Assembly (NCBI GenBank): GCA_947378845.1
Contig: CANCLQ010000035.1
Span: forward strand, 1-11,710
Length of the DNA stretch: 11,710 nucleotides
Direction: 5' to 3'
Source: Opitutia bacterium
GTDB lineage: Bacteria; Verrucomicrobiota; Verrucomicrobiia; Opitutales; UBA953
The notes below the pieces were generated by a model, which had not been told where the DNA came from, made no database searches, and saw nothing but the letters and a program-made list of their open reading frames with translations. The position numbers and the translations under genes are program-made. Of this stretch, positions 1-6,411 are shown piece after piece; the stretch's first letter is position 1, and the number at the start of each line of letters is the position of its first letter.

Positions 1-22
1 GGGGAGGGGTAAGATGTAAGGT

Positions 23-862
23 GTGCTTAAACGTATATTGTTCTGCTTTGTTTTTGTGACTGCATTTGCCGAAGCACCGCGCCCCCGTCCTGGTTTTGAG
101 GGCTTGAATGTTCGGCTGACTTCTTTGTCTGCTTCTGGTGAGGGAAAAGCTCAGGATCGTTCGACTGGATTTGAAGTGACTGGAAATTTTCCGATAACGC
201 AGCTTGGTAGTTGGAGTTACGATTGGGGTTTCCGTTACGCACAGGTGCGCCATGAGTGGCAGACTGCGCCGGTTGACTTTGATATGGTGCGGGGAGTGTC
301 GCTGAATTTAAGTGGCTTTGCGGCCACGGCAGGAACACGGACGCGTTATGCGGTATTGCAAGTGAATGCTGATGCGGCACGACATGCGGCATTGAGCGAT
401 GGTATGACCGTACAAGCACTTTATGGTGCCGATTGGAAACTTTCGGAAACTCTTACGTTGGGTTATCTTTTCTTAGCAGAGTCGAGAATGGTGCGTTCGC
501 CCATGGTGCTCGTTGTCCCGACTTTCCGATGGAAGTTTGCGCCGGATTGGATGTTGGGCACGGCTAGAAAATCGCTCTTCGTGGAGCGTATGATAAATGA
601 AGAATGGAAGGCCTTACTTTCCTTGGCCTTTTTACAGGAGGAGGCACACTTGGCTAATCTGGGCGGACAACGTCAGGATTATGAAAGCGAGCGTATTGCC
701 GGCGTTTTAGCTTTTCGTCATAACGCGATGGGTCGAGTGGATGAAATTTCGTTAGGTTGGGCGTTTAAGGCAAAGGCCCGAAGGGATTTGGGCGGCGTGG
801 AAACGGAATACGATTTAGCACCTGGTGCGTTGATCAGTCTGTCGTCGCGTTGGAAGTTTTGA
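23..862 (+). CDS. Outer-membrane beta-barrel protein, DUF6268-like
   Basis: The 279-residue product is probably an outer-membrane beta-barrel. It begins with a short signal peptide (Lys-Arg, a hydrophobic stretch over residues 5-15, and an Ala-Glu-Ala cleavage site near residue 18). The rest alternates polar and hydrophobic residues in strand-like segments, and the chain ends in Arg-Trp-Lys-Phe; a terminal Phe is the usual insertion signal for Gram-negative barrels. Overall it resembles the DUF6268 barrels common in Verrucomicrobiota, though this is recognition by eye. The start is GTG: an in-frame TAA lies at 17-19, so no earlier start is possible. No well-spaced ribosome binding site is seen (a G-rich run lies at 1-9). 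It precedes a secreted glycan-degrading cluster and may serve as a pore or surface protein for it. That role is inferred; the family has no assigned function. Confidence 0.6.
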   Translation: MLKRILFCFVFVTAFAEAPRPRPGFEGLNVRLTSLSASGEGKAQDRSTGFEVTGNFPITQLGSWSYDWGFRYAQVRHEWQTAPVDFDMVRGVSLNLSGFAATAGTRTRYAVLQVNADAARHAALSDGMTVQALYGADWKLSETLTLGYLFLAESRMVRSPMVLVVPTFRWKFAPDWMLGTARKSLFVERMINEEWKALLSLAFLQEEAHLANLGGQRQDYESERIAGVLAFRHNAMGRVDEISLGWAFKAKARRDLGGVETEYDLAPGALISLSSRWKF

Positions 863-1040
863 AGTTTAGGGGGGTAACTAGTTTAGGGGGCGAGTTAGCA
901 AGGTGACACGTTGGCGAAGGGGGGGTACAGCGGCACGCGCGGAGCAAGAGCCCTACCCGAGGCACGGGCATCACGCAGTGCTGCCCCTACCCCGAGGCAG
1001 GGGTTTACTTTTCCTAATTTTCAGTCAATTAGGGAGGTCT
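863..1040 (+). repeat. REP-like palindrome locus 1 (units B and C)
   Basis: The 178-bp gap between the barrel gene and the GH2 gene starts with two G-rich motifs, TTTAGGGGGG at 865-874 and TTTAGGGGGC at 882-891, and then has two palindromic units. The B unit at 932-956 is decayed: about 6 of 9 stem positions pair, with loop GGA, followed by CTAC. The C unit at 966-990 has arms GGGCATCAC and GTGCTGCCC around loop GCA, 8 of 9 pairs, followed by CTAC. The A unit that precedes B elsewhere is missing, but the TACAGC linker before B remains at 926-931. The palindromes lie inside a frame that stays open upstream of the GH2 start, but they are not coding. No T-tract follows them, so they are not typical intrinsic terminators. 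Confidence 0.8.
1031..1037 (+). promoter_or_regulatory. Ribosome binding site of the GH2 gene
   Basis: AGGGAGG is a strong Shine-Dalgarno match and decides the GH2 start. It lies 3 nt before ATG 1041 and 12 nt before ATG 1050. Both are in frame and both leave a complete signal peptide. It argues against the in-frame GTG at 903, which has no such site and would translate the repeats. Confidence 0.6.
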
Positions 1041-3494
1041 ATGCGCTCAATGCTCAAGGCCTCAATGATGTTTGTGGTAGCTTTGCTTGGTTCCGCCCAG
1101 GCAGCTGAACCGACCAGCCAACGTCTTTCAACGGGTTGGGAATACTACCAAGGTTCATTAGGTAGCTCATGGGAAGTGTGGCGCGGCGAAGCGGCGTCCG
1201 ACAACGTAACGTGGAATGCGGTGACATTGCCTCACTGTTTTAACGGTCGTGATTCGGTGGATCCCGATGTTCGTTATTACCAAGGTCCGGGTTGGTACCG
1301 CACGAAGTTGAAGATCAATAATCCGTACCCGAATGGTCGGACGGTTTTGCATTTTGATGGCGCGGGTCAGAAATCGCAGGTGTTCGTGTACACGCAAAAA
1401 GTCGGCGAGCATTTGGGTGGTTATGATCAGTGGGAAGTAGACATCACCGATGCGGCAGCGAAGGCGTTGACCCGTAAGGGTGCGAATGGTGAGGTGCCGA
1501 TTGCGGTGCAGTGCGATAACTCGCGTGAGGCCGAGAGCGTGCCATCGGACTTGAGTGACTTTAATCGTTACGGCGGATTATACCGCCACGTATATTTAAA
1601 ATATCTGCCTGCGGTGTCGCTGGAGCGCGTGCATGCCTTGCCCGTGTTGACGAATGGTCAGGCCAATTTGAAAGTGCGCGCGCGTTTGGGCAATCCAACG
1701 GGCTTGAAAGATGAAGTGGAAGTGGCGTTGGAAGTAACGGATGCGGCTGGCAAAGTCGTTGCCTCTAAGTCTAGCAAGGTCGCAGCGTGGAGTGGCGAAG
1801 TCGAAGTCGCATCGTTTGATATCAGTCAGCCGCTCTTGTGGTCACCTAAGATTCCTAATCTTTATAAGTTGAAGGCCGTGATTAAGTCGGTGCACGGCGA
1901 ACAAGTCGTCAATGAGCGTTTCGGTGTGCGTTCGACAGAGTGGGTGGCGAATGGTCCATTCAAATTGAACGGCGAGCGCCTGCTATTGAAGGGCACGCAT
2001 TACCACGAAGATCATGCGGGTGTGGCGGCGGCAGTGCCGGATGAAGAAGTGCGCAAGACCATGCAGATGATTAAGGACATGGGTGCGAATTTTATTCGAC
2101 TTGGTCACTACCAGCAGGCTCCGTTGGTATTGGAGCTGTGTGATGAATTAGGAATTTTGGCGTGGGAAGAAATCCCATGGTGTCGCGGTGGTTTGGGTGG
2201 TGATCGTTACAAGCAGCAATGTTTGGACATGCAAAAGGCGATGGTTGATCAGCATATGAATCACGCGGCGATTATTATGTGGGGTCTGGGTAATGAGAAT
2301 GACTGGCCCGGTGATTTTGAAGTGCAGGACAAGGAAGCCATTAAGGCGTTTATGAAGGTGTTGAATAAGCAATCGCATGATTTGGATCCATCGCGTGTAA
2401 CGACTATTCGTCGTTGTGATTTCTGTAAGGATATTGTGGACGTTTATTCGCCGAGCATTTGGGCGGGTTGGTATTCGGGTCGTTATACTGAATATAAAGA
2501 TTCCGTGGACGGCTGGACGAAAAAAGTGAAACACTTCTTCCATGCGGAGTGGGGTGGTGATAACCATGCACGTCGCTTTGCCGAGGATCCGGAGTCGATG
2601 GTTGAGAAAATTGAAGTCGGACAGGGCACCGCGGAAAAAGGTAAGGCCTATAAGGCATCGAGCGGCGGTAAGGTGCGTATGTCGAAGGACGGCGATTGGT
2701 CGGAAAGCTATATGGCGAACCTCTTTGACTGGCATTTGAAGGAGCAGGAAACGATGCCGAATTTAACGGGCAGTGCGCAGTGGATCTTTAAGGATTTTGC
2801 GACACCGCTGCGTCCCGAGAATCCAGTGCCACGTGTAAATCAGAAGGGTTTGATTGAGCGCGATGGTACGCCAAAGGAATCCTATTATATTTTCCAGAGT
2901 TATTGGTCAGAAAAGCCAATGGTGCGTTTGTTTGGTCACGAATGGCAGACTCGCTGGGGTAAAGCCGGTGAAGCGAAAGAGATTCGTGTGTATTCAAATT
3001 GTCCGCAGGTTGAATTATTCGTGAATGGTAAGTCGGTTGGCGTGAAGAAGCGTAACAGTCAGGATTATCCTGCGGCGGGCTTACGCTGGAATGTCGTACT
3101 CAATGAGGGTGCGAACCAATTGAAGGCAGTCGCTGTGGCGGAAAAGATTTCCGATGAGATTTCAGTGGGCTACCAGAGCGCTGTGTGGGGTGCGCCCGCG
3201 AAGTTGGTGCTTAAGGAAATTGCGCAGAAGAATGGCGTCGTGACGTTGGAGGCGCGCATTTATGATGCCGCTGGCGTGGCGTGCTTGGATGCTGCGACCC
3301 TGATTCGTTTTGGTAATACGGGTGATGCCAAGTTGTTGGATAATTTGGGAACTTCGACAGGATCGAGGGCCGTACAGTTATACAATGGACGTGCAATCAT
3401 TAGTGCACAGCTCACGGGTCCGAAGGCTTGCTTTAGTTTAGCATCACAGGGCCTTGAGACCCAGTACCTCTTCGTTAACAATTCTAAGAAATAA
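1041..3494 (+). CDS. Secreted glycoside hydrolase family 2 (beta-galactosidase-like)
   Basis: This 817-residue exo-glycosidase should release a terminal sugar by the retaining mechanism in the periplasm or outside. After a signal peptide (cleavage after Ala-Gln-Ala, about residue 21) come a GH2 sugar-binding domain (to about 190, with GGLYR near 178-182), an immunoglobulin-like domain (about 190-300), a TIM barrel (about 307-620), a DUF4982-like domain (about 640-710) and a C-terminal beta domain. The acid/base is Glu419 in WGLGNEND; the likely nucleophile is Glu503 in HAEWGG. DELGILAWEEIPW (from 368) is another GH2 hallmark. DUF4982 favours beta-galactosidase-type enzymes, but beta-glucuronidase or another specificity cannot be excluded. 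The frame is open back to GTG 903, but that part crosses two repeats and would bury the signal peptide. ATG 1050 is the alternative start. The next gene follows after 7 bp, so the two are probably co-transcribed. Confidence 0.9.
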   Translation: MRSMLKASMMFVVALLGSAQAAEPTSQRLSTGWEYYQGSLGSSWEVWRGEAASDNVTWNAVTLPHCFNGRDSVDPDVRYYQGPGWYRTKLKINNPYPNGRTVLHFDGAGQKSQVFVYTQKVGEHLGGYDQWEVDITDAAAKALTRKGANGEVPIAVQCDNSREAESVPSDLSDFNRYGGLYRHVYLKYLPAVSLERVHALPVLTNGQANLKVRARLGNPTGLKDEVEVALEVTDAAGKVVASKSSKVAAWSGEVEVASFDISQPLLWSPKIPNLYKLKAVIKSVHGEQVVNERFGVRSTEWVANGPFKLNGERLLLKGTHYHEDHAGVAAAVPDEEVRKTMQMIKDMGANFIRLGHYQQAPLVLELCDELGILAWEEIPWCRGGLGGDRYKQQCLDMQKAMVDQHMNHAAIIMWGLGNENDWPGDFEVQDKEAIKAFMKVLNKQSHDLDPSRVTTIRRCDFCKDIVDVYSPSIWAGWYSGRYTEYKDSVDGWTKKVKHFFHAEWGGDNHARRFAEDPESMVEKIEVGQGTAEKGKAYKASSGGKVRMSKDGDWSESYMANLFDWHLKEQETMPNLTGSAQWIFKDFATPLRPENPVPRVNQKGLIERDGTPKESYYIFQSYWSEKPMVRLFGHEWQTRWGKAGEAKEIRVYSNCPQVELFVNGKSVGVKKRNSQDYPAAGLRWNVVLNEGANQLKAVAVAEKISDEISVGYQSAVWGAPAKLVLKEIAQKNGVVTLEARIYDAAGVACLDAATLIRFGNTGDAKLLDNLGTSTGSRAVQLYNGRAIISAQLTGPKACFSLASQGLETQYLFVNNSKK

Positions 3495-3501
3495 TTTTAA
3501 T

Positions 3502-4692
3502 ATGAAACAAATTACAAAAGTATTGGGTGCAGTCATGGCGGTCGCTGCTTTGGCGACTATTGTTTTAGTCACCTTGCCATTGAAGGCGGCGGCCGAGGCG
3601 ATGGTGGATGTGGCAGCACATGATAAGGTACGGATCCTGAAGTTAGCTGATGCAGCGATGTCGCAGGTGCCGTTGACGATTACATCGGACGTGGCGAAGT
3701 ATACGACCGGCGGGGTGAACGATTTTTATTCGAACGGAGATTACTGGTGGCCAGATCCCGCGAAGCCTGACGGTGTGCCATACATTCAGCGTGATGGGCA
3801 GACGAACCCGAATAATTTCGTGGCTCACCGCATGGCGATGCGAAACACGAAGGATGCAGTGGCTGCTTTAGCGGCGGCTTATAAGGTGACGGGTGACGAA
3901 AAATATGTCGTGAAGGCTGCCGAGTTATTGAAAGTTTTCTTTATTGATGCGAAGACACGCATGAATCCGCACTTGGCGTTTACGCAGGCGATTCCCGGTC
4001 GCACTACCGGATCAAAGACGGGTGTGATTGATGGACTACACTTGGTGGAAATTCCTGCGGCAATTAAGGCTTTGGAGAAATCAAAAGCTTTTGATCCGGA
4101 ATTAGCGAAAGCATTGCATGCTTGGTTTGCGGAGCTGAATCAATGGATGCTGACGCACAAGAACGGCATCGATGAAGGTGAATCACTTAACAATCACGCT
4201 GTTGCCTATTTCTTACAGGTTGCGGTGTTTGCCGATTTTAATGGTGAAAAGGAAACTTTGGCGAAGTGTCGTACGCGTTTTAAGGATGTCTTTGTGAATG
4301 TGCAAATGGCGGCGGATGGTAGTTTCCCGCGCGAGACCGCACGTACGAAGCCTTATGCGTACTCGATTTTCCAGTTAGATAATATGGTGTTGTTGTGTAA
4401 GGTATTATCGACGCCGGAGGACAACCTTTGGAATTACGAAGGACCTGAAGGGCGTAGCATTAAAAAGGCCGTCGCGTGGTTGTATCCTTATTTGGCAGAT
4501 AAATCGACCTGGCCCAAGAAGCCTGATGTCATGGCCTGGGACGGTTGGCCCTCGCGTCAGCCAGCCTTATTGTTTGCCGGTCAGGCATACAGTGAGCCCA
4601 AGTATATTGAACTTTGGAAGAAGTTGCCGACCGACCCAACGGACTTAGAAGTTCGTCGGAATATTGCGATTACCCAGCCAGTGTTGTGGTAG
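3502..4692 (+). CDS. Alginate-lyase-family polysaccharide lyase (PL38/PL5-like), copy 1
   Basis: This 396-residue exported protein has the alpha/alpha-toroid alginate_lyase domain (PF05426 type), which cleaves uronate-containing chains by beta-elimination. An N-terminal hydrophobic segment (about residues 8-27) ends in Ala-rich sequence and is a signal peptide or anchor. Visible family motifs are YWWPDP (81-86), a TRMNPHLAFTQ stretch, Asn230-Asn231-His232, and Arg277...Arg281...Tyr287. The His and Tyr match the catalytic pair of the fold. The YWWPDP...PYIxRDGxxNP pattern fits PL38 better than classical PL5; PL38 includes glucuronan lyases, so the substrate need not be alginate. ATG 3502 is chosen because the earlier in-frame ATG 3454 lies within GH2. 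There is no clear Shine-Dalgarno site, and only 7 bp separate it from GH2, suggesting coupled translation. The TAG stop is part of a GTAG motif that begins a hairpin. Confidence 0.8.
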   Translation: MKQITKVLGAVMAVAALATIVLVTLPLKAAAEAMVDVAAHDKVRILKLADAAMSQVPLTITSDVAKYTTGGVNDFYSNGDYWWPDPAKPDGVPYIQRDGQTNPNNFVAHRMAMRNTKDAVAALAAAYKVTGDEKYVVKAAELLKVFFIDAKTRMNPHLAFTQAIPGRTTGSKTGVIDGLHLVEIPAAIKALEKSKAFDPELAKALHAWFAELNQWMLTHKNGIDEGESLNNHAVAYFLQVAVFADFNGEKETLAKCRTRFKDVFVNVQMAADGSFPRETARTKPYAYSIFQLDNMVLLCKVLSTPEDNLWNYEGPEGRSIKKAVAWLYPYLADKSTWPKKPDVMAWDGWPSRQPALLFAGQAYSEPKYIELWKKLPTDPTDLEVRRNIAITQPVLW

Positions 4693-4709
4693 CGCGAGCG
4701 CAGCTCGCG
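4689..4709 (+). repeat. GTAG hairpin at the end of lyase copy 1
   Basis: GTAG at 4689-4692 is followed directly by CGCGAGC, loop GCA and GCTCGCG, a perfect 7-bp stem. The TAG of the tetranucleotide is the stop codon of the lyase gene. The layout matches the 25-nt units nearby but with a 7-bp rather than 9-bp stem, so it is probably a variant member. A terminator role is unlikely because no T-run follows. Confidence 0.6.
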
Positions 4710-4720
4710 GGTGGGCTGAG

Positions 4721-4921
4721 GTAGGGGCGCGACTGCGTCGCGCCCGATACAGCGGCACGCGCGGAGCGCGGGCCCTACCCGATACATGATACAAGGGCAC
4801 GACGCAGTCGTGCCCCTACCTGAGATACAGCGGATGTCGCGGAGCGCCGTCCCTACCCGAGGCAGAAGGGCACGATGCAGTCGTGCCCCTACCTTGGGCA
4901 TCACGCAGTGCTGCCCCTACC
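4721..4921 (+). repeat. REP-like palindrome locus 2 (six units, one REPIN-type doublet)
   Basis: This is the richest locus, filling most of the 270-bp gap between lyase copy 1 and sulfatase 1. Units in order: A plus 4721-4745 (GTAG, then arms GGGCGCGAC and GTCGCGCCC around TGC, 9 of 9 pairs); B 4754-4778 (8 of 9); A minus 4795-4819 (9 of 9); B 4832-4856 (7 pairs plus one GT wobble); A minus 4868-4892 (8 pairs plus one wobble); C 4896-4920 (8 of 9). Every unit other than the first ends with CTAC, i.e. GTAG on the other strand. A plus and B are joined by GATACAGC (4746-4753) and form a 58-bp inverted doublet with GTAG and CTAC at its ends. GATACAGC also precedes the second B (4824-4831). There are no unique spacers of constant length, so it is not a CRISPR array. 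Confidence 0.85.
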
Positions 4922-4962
4922 TTGGGGTTGAACTTTGGGTGGGTTGAGGGGTTAATGGTGTG

Positions 4963-6270
4963 ATGCGTTTGGGCGTAATATTATTTTTGAGTGTGATGTT
5001 GGGCGCTGAGGTCCAAGCGGCGGAGGCACGACCGAATATCATTGTCATCGTCGTCGATGATTTGGGTTGGGCAGGCGTGGGGTATCACAACAAAGCGATG
5101 ACGACGCCGAATCTAGATAAGTTGGCGAAGGAATCTACCGAGCTGCAGAGATTTTATGTTTATCCCGTATGCAGTCCGACACGTGCGGCTTTATTGACGG
5201 GCCAGATGCCGCGTCGATTTGGAATCACGACCGCACTGAATGGAAATGATCCGGGAATTCCAGCTGGGTTATCGACGATTGCGGGTACGCTGAAGTCAGC
5301 TGGCTATCACACGTCGCTGGTTGGCAAATGGCATTTAGGAAAAGCGACGGTGCCACAGGGAAATGGCTTCGAACATTTTTACGGATTTATATCGGCCGAG
5401 GTAGATTATTATAAACACACTGCAAAAAATGGACGGGCGGATTGGCAACGCGATGGCAAGGCCGTGGAGGAGGAAGGCTATTCCACATATTTATTGGCGG
5501 ACGATGTGGTACGTCAGGTTAAGTCACGCGACAAGACGAAGCCCTTTTATATTCAGCTGTGTTTGAATGCGCCGCATGATCCCTTGAGTGCGCCGGCGGA
5601 ATTGGTGCAGAAGCATAAATCAAAAGGCGAGAAGTTGGGACTGTATGCGGCGGTAGTGGAGGCGATGGACGAGGGCATTGGTCGTGTGCTGAATGTTTTA
5701 GATTCAGAAAAACTTAAGGAGAATACGTTGGTCGTATTTTTCTCGGACAATGGTGCGTCGGGTCGAGAAGGGGGAGACAATACGCCTCTGAATTCAGGTA
5801 AGGGCTCGGTGTATGAAGGTGGAATTCACACACCGGCGTTAGTGCGTTGGCCTGGGCGGATGGGGTCGGGTGTGGGATTGGCGCAGCCGATTTGCGTGCA
5901 GGATTTATATCCGACTCTAGTGGCGGCGGCAGGAGCGACGATACCAGCGAAAGGGAAAGTGGATGGAGTGAATCAATTAAACGCATGGTTGTCGGCCAAG
6001 GTGCAACCGCGAGACGCTTTTGTGGTTTCAGTGAGTGATACGGCTTTGATTGACGGAGATTGGAAGCTGATAAAATTTTCGGACGGCAAGAAGGCGCTGT
6101 ATAATTTGAAGGATGATCTTTCGGAGAGAAATAATTTGTTGACCAAGCATGCGGATGTGGTCGCTAAACTTTCGGTGAAGATGGATGAATTAACAAAAGG
6201 GTTACCTGAGGTTGAGGTGCCGAAGGTGGGGCCAGGGTCGGGTGCAGGGCAGGGGCCGCGGAAGAGGTAG
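4963..6270 (+). CDS. Secreted formylglycine sulfatase (S1 family, arylsulfatase A/B-like)
   Basis: This 435-residue type I sulfatase hydrolyses sulfate esters, probably on a glycan. After a signal peptide (cleavage near Val-Gln-Ala, residue 19), the alkaline-phosphatase-like fold begins with NIIVIVVDDLGW, where Asp32 and Asp33 bind calcium. Cys70 in CSPTRAALLTG is the residue matured to formylglycine. Other active-site motifs are GKWHLG, APHDP, Asp262-Asn263 in FSDNG, and Lys280 in SGKGS. The EVDYY and EEGYST segments resemble arylsulfatase A/B-type sulfatases; the exact S1 subfamily and substrate cannot be read by eye. The start is ATG 4963; GTG 4960, one codon earlier, is also possible and sits 8 nt after GAGGGG (4946-4951). 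The last 20 or so residues are a Gly/Pro-rich tail ending in Arg-Lys-Arg, and the TAG stop belongs to the GTAG of a repeat. It needs a formylglycine-generating enzyme or anaerobic maturase, not present here. Confidence 0.9.
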   Translation: MRLGVILFLSVMLGAEVQAAEARPNIIVIVVDDLGWAGVGYHNKAMTTPNLDKLAKESTELQRFYVYPVCSPTRAALLTGQMPRRFGITTALNGNDPGIPAGLSTIAGTLKSAGYHTSLVGKWHLGKATVPQGNGFEHFYGFISAEVDYYKHTAKNGRADWQRDGKAVEEEGYSTYLLADDVVRQVKSRDKTKPFYIQLCLNAPHDPLSAPAELVQKHKSKGEKLGLYAAVVEAMDEGIGRVLNVLDSEKLKENTLVVFFSDNGASGREGGDNTPLNSGKGSVYEGGIHTPALVRWPGRMGSGVGLAQPICVQDLYPTLVAAAGATIPAKGKVDGVNQLNAWLSAKVQPRDAFVVSVSDTALIDGDWKLIKFSDGKKALYNLKDDLSERNNLLTKHADVVAKLSVKMDELTKGLPEVEVPKVGPGSGAGQGPRKR

Positions 6271-6361
6271 GGGCGCGACTGCGTCGCGTCTGATACATGC
6301 GGATGGCGCGGAGCGCCATCCCTACCCGAGGTAGAAGGGCACGACGCAGTCGTGCCCCTGC
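6267..6361 (+). repeat. REP-like palindrome locus 3 (REPIN-type doublet plus A minus)
   Basis: Units: A plus 6267-6291 (7 Watson-Crick pairs plus two GT wobbles), linker GATACATGC, B 6301-6325 (arms GGATGGCGC and GCGCCATCC around GGA, 9 of 9 pairs), linker CCGAGGTAGAA, and A minus 6337-6361 (9 of 9 pairs, but the flanking CTAC is CTGC). A plus and B form a 59-bp doublet bounded by GTAG and CTAC. The first GTAG overlaps the end of sulfatase 1 and supplies its stop codon (6268-6270). Confidence 0.85.
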
Positions 6362-6411
6362 CAGTGGAACAATTGCTGGTGGGGGGTGTTGTAATGTGAT
6401 ACGCAAATATT

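Noticed and set aside
1..22. G-rich run as a G-quadruplex or promoter
   Set aside because: Only two four-G runs are seen at the window edge, too little context to support either.
2148..2735. 195-codon minus-strand open frame inside the GH2 gene
   Set aside because: It lies wholly opposite the GH2 catalytic domain, has no recognisable domain or ribosome binding site, and is a codon-bias shadow.
4721..4921. Possible CRISPR array
   Set aside because: The repeated palindromes have different subtypes, mixed orientation and short conserved linkers rather than unique spacers of constant length; no cas genes are near.
4868..4921. Palindromes as Rho-independent terminators
   Set aside because: None is followed by a T-run on either strand; the constant flank is CTAC/GTAG. 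Some effect on transcription remains possible.
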